Assembly: GCF_030123065.1 (NCBI RefSeq)
Contig: NZ_CP126093.1
Span: forward strand, 159,001 to 223,000
Length of the DNA: 64,000 bases
Direction of reading: 5' to 3'
DNA from: Neobacillus sp. DY30
GTDB taxonomy: Bacteria; Bacillota; Bacilli; Bacillales; Cytobacillaceae
Shown here: piece after piece, positions 52,704 to 61,539 of the stretch
How positions within the stretch are numbered: the stretch's first letter is position 1
Layout of the letters: each line of letters begins with the position of its first letter
The notes under the pieces: model-generated
The model's database searches: none
Told to the model about the DNA's origin: nothing
The model's input: the letters and a program-made list of their open reading frames with translations, nothing else
Position numbers and translations under genes: made by a program

Positions 52704-52733
52704 TTGACACAAAGAATGATAATCATTATCATT
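52704..52733 (+). promoter_or_regulatory. Fur-controlled promoter of the FTR1 locus
   Basis: TTGACA (52704-52709), 17 bases, TATCAT (52727-52732). A perfect Fur box, TGATAATCATTATCA (52717-52731), within the longer palindrome AATGATAATCATTATCATT (52715-52733), covers the spacer and -10 box. Strong iron repression is expected. Confidence 0.93.
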
Positions 52734-52753
52734 TGCGACAGGAGGAATAGTTG

Positions 52754-53515
52754 ATGAAAAACCGATTGTATCTAGCTTTTATAGCTATTTTTCTTTTTAC
52801 CCATGTGTTTTCCACAACTGCGAATGCTTATACATATGGTGATCCCAATAAAGAGGATTTAGCTGAAGCGTATAAAGAAATGTTAATCGAATTAGATAAA
52901 AATCCTCCAGATTTCATTACAGCAAGAAAACACTACGAAAATGTAAAAGAAGAAGTAGACATGCATATGGGACCGGATCCATCAAAGATTATTCTGCAAA
53001 ATTTAGAGGATAAAGATAAAGAACAGACGATTGAAAATTTAGATGAACTTCTAGTATTAAATATTGCAAGACGTTTGGAAAATATCGATAAGAATTTCTC
53101 CGAGTTTGATACGAGTAAACGATTGTTGGCGAAAGCTTTGGCTACCTATGAAGCTCTGTCTCCTAAAATAGTAGCAAAGGACTCAGACCTTGATAAAGAA
53201 ATCAAAGCAGAATTTGATAAAGCTTTAGAATCTTTAGGAAACCCTGGACTTTTCGGTGTTGGCCAAAAAGAACCCGACCAGGATACCTTTAAAACAAGTA
53301 AGGAAAAAATCTTATCAACGCTTCAAACGGAATTCGATATAAAAAGTTTAGAAGTTGGCCATTTTTCTGAAAGTGCCACAGAAACAGACAAAGTAACGAA
53401 TAATGCTTGGACAGATCCATCCAATATTCGAAATTGGATACCAATCATTATTATTGTTTCTGTAATTGCAGCTGTGGTTTTCGTGGCGAAAAGAAAAAGA
53501 AAATCCAATAAATAA
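52754..53515 (+). CDS. Fur-regulated secreted, membrane-anchored helical protein
   Basis: Protein of 253 residues: signal peptide (cut near ANA), a helical extracellular domain (about 30-215), and a C-terminal membrane anchor (IPIIIIVSVIAAVVFVAK) with a basic tail. AYKEMLIELDKNPPDFITAR resembles YKEALTELDKAKEQKEVDF of the lipoprotein at 47295. ATG at 52754 after GGAGGA; an in-frame TTG lies one codon earlier. It is 30 bases before the FTR1 gene and may be the iron-presenting subunit for it. Related to the N-terminal domains fused to some FTR1 proteins (inference). Confidence 0.75.
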   Translation: MKNRLYLAFIAIFLFTHVFSTTANAYTYGDPNKEDLAEAYKEMLIELDKNPPDFITARKHYENVKEEVDMHMGPDPSKIILQNLEDKDKEQTIENLDELLVLNIARRLENIDKNFSEFDTSKRLLAKALATYEALSPKIVAKDSDLDKEIKAEFDKALESLGNPGLFGVGQKEPDQDTFKTSKEKILSTLQTEFDIKSLEVGHFSESATETDKVTNNAWTDPSNIRNWIPIIIIVSVIAAVVFVAKRKRKSNK

Positions 53516-53545
53516 GTTTGTTTCAATAGGGGAGAGGTGAATTTT

Positions 53546-54475
53546 ATGGAAATACAAGCGTTATTAGTAACATTTCGCGAGGTTCTTGAAGCATTGCTGA
53601 TTGTAGGTATTATCACGACATACTTAAAAAGAACGGATAACAAGAAATACACAAAATTTGTATGGCTGGGTGCCGGACTTGCAGTATTGGCTAGTCTGGG
53701 GGTTGCCATGCTATTTCAGCTTGTTTTCACGGGTTTTGCGGCCATGGCCAACGAAATGTATTTAAAAATAGCTATTATGATTATATCAGCTCTCCTTTTG
53801 ACGCAAATGGTATTTTGGATGGCTGGACATAGCAGAGAATTAAAAGGAACGACGGAAGACAAGATGAATAAGTTTATTTCAACTGGAAACGTCGTTGGAA
53901 TGGTTATTCACTCTTTCTTAGTTGTCCTAAGAGAAGGAATTGAAACGGTCTTTTTCTTTGCTGCGATTACAGGCGGGAATATTGGTGCCGCAATGCAGGG
54001 ATGGGGAGCCATAACTGGCGTTATCATTGCAATTGCTGTTTCTTATCTGTTCTTTAGGGGAACGATGAAAGTATCGCTTAAAACGTTTTTTAGGGTTACA
54101 GGGGTGTTTATCATTTTAATCGCTGCCGGTCTGCTGGTTCAGGCGATCTCTATATTACAGGATTTAGAGATAATTGGAAGTATTATCCCGCATCTATACG
54201 ATTTAACTTGGTTCCTGCCGGAGCATCCGATTGATTATCAACATTATTTACGGGACCATGGAAACGCACCACTATTGTCTGGGGATATTGGAATCTTTTT
54301 GAAAGCATTGTTTGGTTACTCATCGATGCCGTCCATAGAAGAAGTCATTGCCTATCTAGGCTATTTTGCTGGTATTTATTTGTTAACTTCTCACCGATCA
54401 TCTGACGAAGTAAAACAAAATAGTAAAAAAGAGACTAAAGTGTTAGAGACAATAGCAGGCAATCAAAAAAGATAA
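53546..54475 (+). CDS. FTR1-family ferric iron permease
   Basis: Protein of 309 residues, about seven membrane segments. Both REXXE iron-binding motifs are present: REVLE near residue 11 and REGIE in the fourth segment. Named EfeU in bacteria. Unlike the EfeUOB operon there is no EfeB peroxidase here; the partner is the anchored protein at 52754. ATG at 53546 follows GGGAGAGGTG. A terminator follows directly. Confidence 0.93.
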   Translation: MEIQALLVTFREVLEALLIVGIITTYLKRTDNKKYTKFVWLGAGLAVLASLGVAMLFQLVFTGFAAMANEMYLKIAIMIISALLLTQMVFWMAGHSRELKGTTEDKMNKFISTGNVVGMVIHSFLVVLREGIETVFFFAAITGGNIGAAMQGWGAITGVIIAIAVSYLFFRGTMKVSLKTFFRVTGVFIILIAAGLLVQAISILQDLEIIGSIIPHLYDLTWFLPEHPIDYQHYLRDHGNAPLLSGDIGIFLKALFGYSSMPSIEEVIAYLGYFAGIYLLTSHRSSDEVKQNSKKETKVLETIAGNQKR

Positions 54476-54485
54476 AGGTGATTAA

Positions 54486-54517
54486 GAAAGTACAAGGGAT
54501 TTCCTTGTACTTTTTTC
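54486..54517 (+). terminator. Terminator of the FTR1 locus
   Basis: AAGTACAAGG pairs with CCTTGTACTT around GATTT and is followed by TTTTC. It shows that the next gene starts at 54547 rather than at the upstream in-frame GTG at 54478. Confidence 0.88.
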
Positions 54518-54546
54518 TTCCTATAATATTGTTAGATGGTGATTAT

Positions 54547-56004
54547 ATGAAGTTATATAGAAATGTTGATTGGTATCACAATTTACTTGTCATAACGAGT
54601 ATAGCAGGCATATTCATTTTATTTATCTATCAATTAATGCATATTAATGGCTATGCTTCAACTTGGGATCAGGTTGATTATGCACTTGCGCTTGATCGAT
54701 TCGATATTATGGCAATGCAGCCGCATTTCCCAGGTTACCCTTACTTTATTCTTGGCGGCTTATTTATTCATCAATTTGAAGAGAATCAAGCAGCTTCATT
54801 AACTGTTTTTAATATCCTTTTTTATTTTAGTACAATCTTCCCCATCTATAAGCTCGCCCGAGGGTATGTTTCAAAGCCATATAGTATATTCATTGCAGCC
54901 ATGATTTACTCATCCTCCTATGTGCTTGTGACTGTTAATCAGCCTATGTCTGAAGGTGCGGGCTTAGCGGCGTTATGGTGGTTTTTCTGGAGTATTGAAA
55001 GAGCTTTACAAAAAAAAGGATGGAGTGGTGATTGGCTTCCACTTGTAATCTTTAGTATATTACTGGGAATTCGGCTCTCTTACTTACCTTTCGGTGTTGC
55101 GCTTATTTATTTGTTCTGGAAAAAGTGGAGTGAAAAGGAGTATACGCTGAAACAGATCTCTTTACAAATAGTTTTTGCCTTGATGCTGCAGCTTATATGG
55201 GTTGGGGGGCTGGTATTTTCTGAAGGCAATATTCAAGGGTTTGTAAAGCTTGCCCTTGCATTCACAAGCGGCCATTTTAATGATTGGGGAAACACTGCAG
55301 TCACAAGTGAAAAGTCTGTTTGGACCCGGGTAGTGACCTTGTTATTCAACAATGTGTTTTGGCATGGACTCTCTTCGCTATCGATTATTATTGCTGGCAT
55401 ACTGATCGTTATATGGCTTCTAGGTTTACCCCGCTTTAGGTGGAGTATAAAAACACTTTCGCTGGCTTATTTGGTGGCTTCAAGTTACTTTATCTGGGCA
55501 TTGTTTGCACAAAATATCGAAAAACCCCGGCATATTGTTCCTGTTGTCTTGTTTATATTGTTTATACTGTTTATTACAATCGCAAAAAGGCTTACCAATC
55601 CCTTGATAGGTGCTATCTGCATATTCTTTCTATTGTCGAATTTCATTCAATCCATTCAAATGATAAACGAGCAAGCTTCAGAGCAACCTGCAAGCTATCA
55701 ATTGGCTGAATACACAAAAACAATGGATAAAAACTCGATGCTGTATACATGGGAAGAAACAAGGGTTTTGCAATATCTCGACACTCCTGTTCCCCATAAA
55801 AGGATTTTGACATATGAGGTTTTCTTACACGAAATGAGTTATTATAAAAACAAAAAAATATATTTAACGAGTAAAGTTATTGAAGGTTTTTCCAATCAAG
55901 GTATCGATCTTTCTGGAAAAATCAAAAAGGTAAAAACCTTTCAATCCAATCCTATTTATGACCCTGTTTATCATGAGATTACTTTGTATCAATGGATTCA
56001 ATGA
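54547..56004 (+). CDS. Multispanning GT-C-type glycosyltransferase
   Basis: Protein of 485 residues with about ten membrane segments. An acidic motif in the first outside loop (YASTWDQVDYALALDRF) and PHFPGYPYF are typical of lipid-phosphate-sugar dependent GT-C enzymes (ArnT/PMT-like), and a C-terminal soluble part of about 110 residues follows. ATG at 54547 after ATGGTGAT. It could use the polyprenyl sugar made by the GT2 enzyme at 51913. Last gene of the accessory block. Confidence 0.75.
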   Translation: MKLYRNVDWYHNLLVITSIAGIFILFIYQLMHINGYASTWDQVDYALALDRFDIMAMQPHFPGYPYFILGGLFIHQFEENQAASLTVFNILFYFSTIFPIYKLARGYVSKPYSIFIAAMIYSSSYVLVTVNQPMSEGAGLAALWWFFWSIERALQKKGWSGDWLPLVIFSILLGIRLSYLPFGVALIYLFWKKWSEKEYTLKQISLQIVFALMLQLIWVGGLVFSEGNIQGFVKLALAFTSGHFNDWGNTAVTSEKSVWTRVVTLLFNNVFWHGLSSLSIIIAGILIVIWLLGLPRFRWSIKTLSLAYLVASSYFIWALFAQNIEKPRHIVPVVLFILFILFITIAKRLTNPLIGAICIFFLLSNFIQSIQMINEQASEQPASYQLAEYTKTMDKNSMLYTWEETRVLQYLDTPVPHKRILTYEVFLHEMSYYKNKKIYLTSKVIEGFSNQGIDLSGKIKKVKTFQSNPIYDPVYHEITLYQWIQ

Positions 56005-56192
56005 TCCAACCCATGGGATTTTATTCAGTTTGTCGGGCACTAATTGGCCAAAAGCTGCAGGTGAAAGCACGTTTTTAATTATATTTGAAAAAAGAGGACC
56101 CCATACGATAAAAATTGGCAATTGAAAACGCTTTGGAGTTTGTATTTCTTCTGCCCAAGGGATGAAGAATAGTCATAAGAGGTGAAAAACGA

Positions 56193-56636
56193 GTGACTGT
56201 CATTACAACCTTTAAAGAAAAGCGTCGCGATAAACAAATAAAATACGAACGGTCCGTTTTAAAGGACTTGTCTGTTAAAATGTTAAAAGAACGGGTGCAG
56301 CAATATTTTGGCTCATCTAGAATTGCGTCAACGTTTATCATGAATACAGGTATTGAAGAGGCTTGTTATGATGTAGCATTAGAGGCCTACTTATTAGGAG
56401 CTAAATTTAGTAAATTTGGGTATTATGGTGAAAATATAGATGATGTACGAAAACGTTGTTATAGAGAAGAGAAGCATTTAATTGATACACTCTATAACTT
56501 CCTCCTTTATTGGGGAAATGGCGAAGAAGGAACTATGAGCGAAACTCTTTATTATTCCTGCGAGGGATATATCGATACTTGGTGGAAAGAAGGCTATGAA
56601 AAAGCGCAAAGACGCCGAAAACTGCGATTACACTAA
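56193..56636 (+). CDS. ybaK: YbaK-like DUF2521 protein
   Basis: Protein of 147 residues, conserved in Bacillaceae upstream of cwlD, function unknown. GTG start after AGAGGTG. The composition is basic with no signal peptide. Its presence marks the return to the standard B. subtilis gene order. The 188 bases before it hold no gene. Confidence 0.85.
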   Translation: MTVITTFKEKRRDKQIKYERSVLKDLSVKMLKERVQQYFGSSRIASTFIMNTGIEEACYDVALEAYLLGAKFSKFGYYGENIDDVRKRCYREEKHLIDTLYNFLLYWGNGEEGTMSETLYYSCEGYIDTWWKEGYEKAQRRRKLRLH

Positions 56637-56650
56637 AGGATCGTTTGATG

Positions 56651-56683
56651 AAAACACCAGGATTAGGATTAATCCTGGTGTTT
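56651..56683 (+). terminator. Terminator after ybaK
   Basis: AACACCAGGATTA pairs with TAATCCTGGTGTT around a four-base loop, followed by TCGAATTTCTT. A long perfect stem but a weak T-run. Confidence 0.8.
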
Positions 56684-56762
56684 CGAATTTCTTCCTGTTC
56701 TAAACAGGTTCCTTGTCCCATATAGTTAAATGAACAGGGACGAGCGGGAAGGAATGATTTGG

Positions 56763-57491
56763 GTGTCAAAGAAAAGATTAAAGGTCATTGGGTTTTCTGT
56801 TGGTTTAATTCTTTTATTTCTGATTTTACAATATGATTTTGTTAAAGAAAATACGTGGGGCGATTCTTGGAATCTTCCGCTATCAGGCAAAATCATCCTA
56901 ATTGACCCTGGCCATGGCGGTCCAGATGGGGGAGCAGGAAATTCCAAGGTGCTAGAAAAAGACATTGCTTTGAATATTTCATTAAAAGTCAGAGACTATT
57001 TACAAGAACAGGGAGCCTTAGTGGTCATGACCCGTGAAACAGATAAAGATTTAGCGGATGAAGGAACAAAAGGATACAGTAGAAGAAAAGTGGAAGATTT
57101 AAAAAAGCGTTTAAAAATGATCAACAACTCAGATAATGATTTTTTTGTCAGCATTCATTTAAACGCCATTCCATCCTCAAGATGGAGTGGAGCGCAAACA
57201 TTTTATGCGCCTCATTTCAAAGAAAATGCCAAAGCTGCAAAGTTCATACAAGATGAGCTGATTGTAAATTTAGAAAATACGACCAGAAAAGCGAAGCCCA
57301 TTAATTCTGTTTATATTTTAAAAAATGCTAAAAAACCTGGGGTATTAGTAGAAGTAGGCTTCCTTTCAAATCCGAATGAAAGAGAGCAATTAAAAAAGGA
57401 TGCCTACCAAGAGAAAGTAGCAGCCTCGATTTATCAAGGTGTCCTTCGTTATTTTACGAATGAAAAGGAATTAAAGATAGAAGATGAATAA
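56763..57491 (+). CDS. cwlD: Germination-specific N-acetylmuramoyl-L-alanine amidase CwlD
   Basis: Protein of 242 residues with an N-terminal membrane/signal segment, made in sporulation to strip peptides from cortex MurNAc so that PdaA can form muramic lactam. Zinc-amidase motifs: DPGHGGPDGGA, SIHLNAI, and the catalytic Glu in VLVEVGFLSNPNE. GTG at 56763 is preferred (GGGAAGGA nine bases upstream, fits family length); the frame is open from 56730. Confidence 0.95.
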   Translation: MSKKRLKVIGFSVGLILLFLILQYDFVKENTWGDSWNLPLSGKIILIDPGHGGPDGGAGNSKVLEKDIALNISLKVRDYLQEQGALVVMTRETDKDLADEGTKGYSRRKVEDLKKRLKMINNSDNDFFVSIHLNAIPSSRWSGAQTFYAPHFKENAKAAKFIQDELIVNLENTTRKAKPINSVYILKNAKKPGVLVEVGFLSNPNEREQLKKDAYQEKVAASIYQGVLRYFTNEKELKIEDE

Positions 57492-57518
57492 AGGTGTTCA
57501 ATCACCTTCTTTTTTTTG
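57491..57518 (+). terminator. Terminator after cwlD
   Basis: AAGGTG (57491-57496) and CACCTT (57503-57508) form a stem followed by a long T-run; it overlaps the cwlD stop. Confidence 0.88.
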
Positions 57519-57614
57519 GAATAATAATGGATGTGATTCATTTAACTGTTTCTAGAAAATAATATGGTATACTGAAAACTGGAAACGAATTCATAAGGCG
57601 AGGTGTTTGTTTAC

Positions 57615-58670
57615 ATGTTAACAGAAGTAAAAATCCGTGAAATACTAGGCAGCTTAAAAGAACCATTTTTACATAAAACGCTAGACGAATTAAATGCGAT
57701 TGAAGAAATAAAAATTAAAGAAGAGAAAAACCATGTCAGCGTAAAATTGCAGATTGCTAAAACTGGCACTGCTGAACAATTACAGCTGCAAACACAAGTA
57801 GTCAACTTGCTAAAAGAAGCTGGAGCCCAGACAGTTGGAATCCGTTTTAGTGAGCTGCCAGAATCAGTATTAGCGGAACACCGTTCTGCTGCGGCGGAAA
57901 CGGAAGACAAGGGTTTACTTTCTTCTAATAAAACAACATTTATTGCCATTGCAAGTGGTAAAGGCGGGGTAGGCAAATCCACTGTTTCCGTTAACCTTGC
58001 CGTGGCACTTGCGCGACTAGGTAAAAAAGTCGGGTTAATTGACGCAGATATTTATGGATTTAGTGTCCCGGATATGATGGGAATTACAAAAAGACCAGTT
58101 GTAAGAGGAGAAAAAATACTTCCAGTTGAGCGTTTTGGTGTGAAAGTGATTTCAATGGGCTTCTTTGTAGAGGATAATTCGCCAATCATCTGGCGCGGTC
58201 CGATGTTGGGGAAAATGTTAAATAGCTTTTTTAATGAAGTCGAATGGGGAGAAATTGAGTATTTACTTTTAGATCTTCCTCCTGGTACAGGTGATGTGGC
58301 ATTAGACGTTCATACTATGCTTCCAGCATGTAAAGAAGTAATCGTAACTACCCCACATCCAACTGCAGCATTTGTTGCGGCACGTGCTGGTGCAATGGCA
58401 TTGCGAACGGACCATGAAATTTTGGGTGTCATTGAAAATATGTCATACTTTGAAAGTAAGCTGACAGGTGAAAAAGAATATGTATTCGGTAAAGGCGGCG
58501 GTGATAAATTAGCCGAAGACTTGAACACAGAAGTACTTGGCCGTTTACCTCTAAATCAACCTGACTGGAATGACGATGATTTTGCACCCTCCATCTATCA
58601 AGAAGACCATAAATTAGGAAAAATTTATTTAGAAATTGCCGAAAAAATGACCAGCCGTTTGAATAAATAA
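57615..58670 (+). CDS. salA: Mrp/ApbC-family ATPase SalA
   Basis: Protein of 351 residues. An N-terminal DUF59/MIP18-like domain (1-85) is followed by a ParA-type ATPase domain with the deviant Walker A ASGKGGVGKST, DADIYGFS and LLDLPPGTGD. The CxxC of many Mrp iron-sulfur carriers is not seen. In B. subtilis SalA derepresses protease expression and lies between cwlD and gerD, as here. ATG at 57615 after CGAGGTG; the open frame begins at 57603. Confidence 0.93.
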   Translation: MLTEVKIREILGSLKEPFLHKTLDELNAIEEIKIKEEKNHVSVKLQIAKTGTAEQLQLQTQVVNLLKEAGAQTVGIRFSELPESVLAEHRSAAAETEDKGLLSSNKTTFIAIASGKGGVGKSTVSVNLAVALARLGKKVGLIDADIYGFSVPDMMGITKRPVVRGEKILPVERFGVKVISMGFFVEDNSPIIWRGPMLGKMLNSFFNEVEWGEIEYLLLDLPPGTGDVALDVHTMLPACKEVIVTTPHPTAAFVAARAGAMALRTDHEILGVIENMSYFESKLTGEKEYVFGKGGGDKLAEDLNTEVLGRLPLNQPDWNDDDFAPSIYQEDHKLGKIYLEIAEKMTSRLNK

Positions 58671-58674
58671 AAGA

Positions 58675-58707
58675 ATGCCTCTTCCAAAGCGGAAGAGGCA
58701 TTTTATT
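58675..58707. terminator. Shared terminator between salA and gerD
   Basis: AATGCCTCTTCC (58675-58686) and GGAAGAGGCATT (58692-58703) form a 12-bp perfect stem followed by TTATTT; it can serve both converging genes. Confidence 0.92.
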
Positions 58708-58717
58708 TACCAGCTAT

Positions 58718-59284
58718 TTATTTTTTCTCTTCGGCTTTCTGTGTTTCTTCAGCGGCCTTTAACAGTAATTCCTGCATTTTTACCTTAAAAAGTGGGCTTT
58801 CAAGTGTTTCAGAGATAACGGTTTGGAGATGTTCTCGATATTCTTTACTTTTTAACGCATCTGCCATTTCCTTTTGAATTTCAGGTTCTTTAAAAACTTC
58901 TATCATCATGGCTCTATACTCAGGATCCTTCATTAAATCCTTTAGGAGTTTTTCATTCTCGGTTCTCATGTTTTTTGCTACGCCTTGTGCAAATTTGGGA
59001 TCGCTGAATGTCTTTTTCCATATTTCAATCCCGGCCTCAGTGGTTAGGGTTTGTTGTATGGTATCAGACACCACTTTTTGGTCCATTACTAACGTTTCTT
59101 TCATCTTTTCATCAGACATAACCTCTTGAAGTGCTTTCTTACCATCATCTGTTTTAAGTATATCAACAACCATTTTCTTTGTTGCTTCATAATCTATTTG
59201 TTCTCCACCGCTAGCCTCAGGAGAAGCACAACTAGACAGAAGCATAGTGAGTAGTAAGGGGAGCACAAGCTTATTACCTTTCAT
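58718..59284 (-). CDS. gerD: Spore germination lipoprotein GerD
   Basis: Protein of 188 residues with the lipobox LSSC near residue 19, a helical central domain (YEATKKMVVDILKTDDGKKA and following) and a Lys/Glu-rich tail. GerD clusters germinant receptors in the spore inner membrane. GAAAGGAGC precedes the ATG on the minus strand. Position between salA and kbaA is as in B. subtilis. Confidence 0.95.
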   Translation of the reverse strand: MKGNKLVLPLLLTMLLSSCASPEASGGEQIDYEATKKMVVDILKTDDGKKALQEVMSDEKMKETLVMDQKVVSDTIQQTLTTEAGIEIWKKTFSDPKFAQGVAKNMRTENEKLLKDLMKDPEYRAMMIEVFKEPEIQKEMADALKSKEYREHLQTVISETLESPLFKVKMQELLLKAAEETQKAEEKK

Positions 59285-59436
59285 ATAAAAGCTCCTTTCA
59301 CATAATAGTCCTTAATTTTTAGGATGAAGAAAAGCGCTCTAGATTATGCGTGCGGAAAATGGAAAAGATGGATTTTTTACAAGTGGATTGGTACAATCAG
59401 TATGATATTTATTTTTTGTTATTGGAGGATAATTGT

Positions 59437-60117
59437 GTGACGAGTCGTATTTGGGTTAAGCTGTTTATGACTACGCTATTAATTGGCGGAATTACATCAG
59501 CAATTGTAGGTTTTGTTATCAATTGGAATGAATATGTGCACTTTTTTACCGATTTTCGAATCATCAATATATTATCCGCCCTATTTTGGTTTATTTTATG
59601 GGGCTTACTTTATAGTGTTGTTAGTCAAATGGGCTTTTTTGCCTATCTTACTGTTCACCGTTTTGGCTTAGGTATTTTTAAGTCGGTTTCTCTTTGGAAT
59701 GGAGTTCAAGTCGTTTTAATTCTTTTTGTATTATTTGACCTTGTGTATTTACGTTACGAAACCTTTGCGAAATCAGGTGAGAGCCTTTTACCTTATATAG
59801 GGCTGGCCGCCTTGTTATTAATTCCTGCATTGGCGACTGCATGGTATAAAGCAAAACTAACAAATGGAGAAGCATTTATACCAGCCCTCTTTTTTATGAT
59901 TGTTGTTACCGTAATTGAATGGTTTCCAGTGTTACGTGTAAATGAACCAAGCTGGATTTATTTAATGTTGTTTTCCTTACTAACTTGCAACGCATATCAG
60001 ATACTAATACTTCATAAATTAAACATGCAATCACAGCAACACCGACAAAGTAAGCAAATCTCTAATAATAAAATTACAAAATCTCCTAAAAAAATAAACA
60101 AAAAAACCGTCCAGTAA
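59437..60117 (+). CDS. kbaA: KinB signalling pathway activator KbaA
   Basis: Protein of 226 residues with about six hydrophobic segments, needed for KinB kinase activity in sporulation initiation in B. subtilis. GTG at 59437 follows ATTGGAGG at good spacing; the open frame starts at 59350. Starting TSRIWVKLFMTTLLIGG fits the family. The C-terminal basic tail is somewhat longer than in B. subtilis. Confidence 0.9.
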   Translation: MTSRIWVKLFMTTLLIGGITSAIVGFVINWNEYVHFFTDFRIINILSALFWFILWGLLYSVVSQMGFFAYLTVHRFGLGIFKSVSLWNGVQVVLILFVLFDLVYLRYETFAKSGESLLPYIGLAALLLIPALATAWYKAKLTNGEAFIPALFFMIVVTVIEWFPVLRVNEPSWIYLMLFSLLTCNAYQILILHKLNMQSQQHRQSKQISNNKITKSPKKINKKTVQ

Positions 60118-60139
60118 TTATAGTGGACGGTTTTTTTTT
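60105..60139. terminator. Bidirectional terminator between kbaA and pdaB
   Basis: AACCGTCCA (from 60105) pairs with TGGACGGTT (to 60132), flanked by an A-run on the left and nine T on the right, serving both genes. Confidence 0.93.
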
Positions 60140-60142
60140 ATA

Positions 60143-60895
60143 TTATTTGATTTCTTTTGATTCTACGACCCCATTAGCAATTAGTTGTGAGACCGTTACG
60201 AGTTTTAGGCCTTTACGCTGCAATTCCTGGATAATTCCAGGTAAAGCATTTGCTGTTTGTTTAGCAGAGTCAGATGCATGAAGAAGTATAATGTCTCCTT
60301 TATCAGCCTTTTTGAGATTTTCTTGAATTTGCAATACTCCAGGATTGGTCCAATCCTTTGAATCTACACTCCAATGTACCATGGTGTACCCATATCGTTC
60401 TGCTATTTTTAATGAGCGTTGATCAAAATGCCCAGTTGGAGCCCGGAGAAGCTTAATATCTTTTATATTTAACTTTCTAAAGGCCTCCTTTGCATTTGAA
60501 ATATCTTTTCCAATCTTCACATCTTCTATCTCTGAATAGTCTTCATATGCATAACCAAGAATCCCAATTTCATACCCTTCCTTGACAATCCGGCTGACAA
60601 TATCCGGGTGTCGCTCAGCCCATGAACCCGCTAAAAAGAAGGTTGCTGCTTTGACATTTTCCTTTATTAGTACGTCCAGGATGGGCTCTGCTTTTTCATC
60701 GCCCCAGCCGATATTAAAGGTAAGTGCTATATCCTTTTCCCCGCGATAGACAGCTTTAGGACCATCCTTTGTTGAAAAAACTGGAGATAGAGAAAGATTT
60801 CCCATAAATAAAAACAATGCGGTAAAAAAAGCTGCGATTACTACCAAAAGAATTTGTTTTACAGATCTGCCATTTAACACAAAAAAGAATTTCAT
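60143..60895 (-). CDS. pdaB: Polysaccharide deacetylase family sporulation protein PdaB
   Basis: Protein of 250 residues with an N-terminal membrane anchor and a NodB-type domain. ALTFNIGWGDEKAEP stands where active deacetylases have TFDDGP, so the metal-binding Asp pair is altered, as in other PdaB proteins. PdaB is needed to keep spores intact late in sporulation. Start at 60895 after GAGGTGG; frame open from 60913. Confidence 0.93.
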   Translation of the reverse strand: MKFFFVLNGRSVKQILLVVIAAFFTALFLFMGNLSLSPVFSTKDGPKAVYRGEKDIALTFNIGWGDEKAEPILDVLIKENVKAATFFLAGSWAERHPDIVSRIVKEGYEIGILGYAYEDYSEIEDVKIGKDISNAKEAFRKLNIKDIKLLRAPTGHFDQRSLKIAERYGYTMVHWSVDSKDWTNPGVLQIQENLKKADKGDIILLHASDSAKQTANALPGIIQELQRKGLKLVTVSQLIANGVVESKEIK

Positions 60896-61035
60896 ATATA
60901 CCACCTCGTCCATTGCTATCCTTGTCTCATACCTATGCGTATTTTTAAATTAATATGATTAGGAAAAAAATAATTATAAATTTTACTAATTTGGAAAAGA
61001 CTACTATAACTACATAATTCATAAAGGGTGATTGC

Positions 61036-61266
61036 ATGTTTGGGCTTCTCATAAATGAAAAAGAAGTAAAAGAAATGGAATATTTGATAAAGCGTGAGAT
61101 GGATGAAATATTATTTGATTTAAAAGATGATCGTATTGACCATATAGTAAAGCGCGCAATGGAAGAGCGATATAAGATTTTGTTTACCCTATTTAAAAGA
61201 GTAGCCTCGCCAAATGAATGTATGAAGTACATGAGAAGAGATAATAAAAGCAGAAAGAAAGGGTAA
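61036..61266 (+). CDS. Small helical protein of unknown function
   Basis: Protein of 76 residues, rich in Lys/Glu and probably helical (LLINEKEVKEMEYLIKREMD). ATG at 61036 after AAGGGTGAT. No domain is recognised. It lies between pdaB and the rRNA operon, where some Bacillus species have small genes. No signal peptide. Confidence 0.7.
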   Translation: MFGLLINEKEVKEMEYLIKREMDEILFDLKDDRIDHIVKRAMEERYKILFTLFKRVASPNECMKYMRRDNKSRKKG

Positions 61267-61310
61267 ATATCTTACTTAAAAAAATAGAGAATAAATTTTA
61301 ATATAGTGTG

Positions 61311-61460
61311 TTGACTTTTGAATCATATGTTGGTATATTAATAAACGTCGCCGCTGACGTAAATAAATAACTTAAAAAAAGTTATTGACTTAATAAGTTA
61401 GCTGTGATAAATTAATAAAGTCGCTTTTGGGTGATATGTGATTTTGCTCTTTGAAAACTA
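61311..61460 (+). promoter_or_regulatory. Tandem rRNA promoters and boxA leader
   Basis: P1: TTGACT (61311-61316), 17 bases, TATATT (61334-61339). P2: TTGACT (61385-61390), 17 bases, TAAATT (61408-61413). The two -35 boxes are 74 bases apart. A boxA-like TGCTCTTTGAAAA follows at about 61446, the NusB-S10 antitermination site; the same CTTTGAAAACTA recurs in the 16S-23S spacer. Confidence 0.88.
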
Positions 61461-61539
61461 AACAAACAAGAACGTCAACAAACAATTTTTTAGCTTTTTA
61501 TAAAAGCTAAGCCAACGTAACATTTTTGAGCTAATCAAC

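Noticed and set aside
54478..54546. Longer start for the GT-C gene at the GTG at 54478
   Set aside because: The extension is the FTR1 terminator hairpin; the ATG at 54547 is better.
56005..56121. Minus-strand ORF start (MPIFIVWGPLFSN) between the GT-C gene and ybaK
   Set aside because: It runs back into the end of the GT-C gene, has no good ribosome site and no recognised family; treated as chance.
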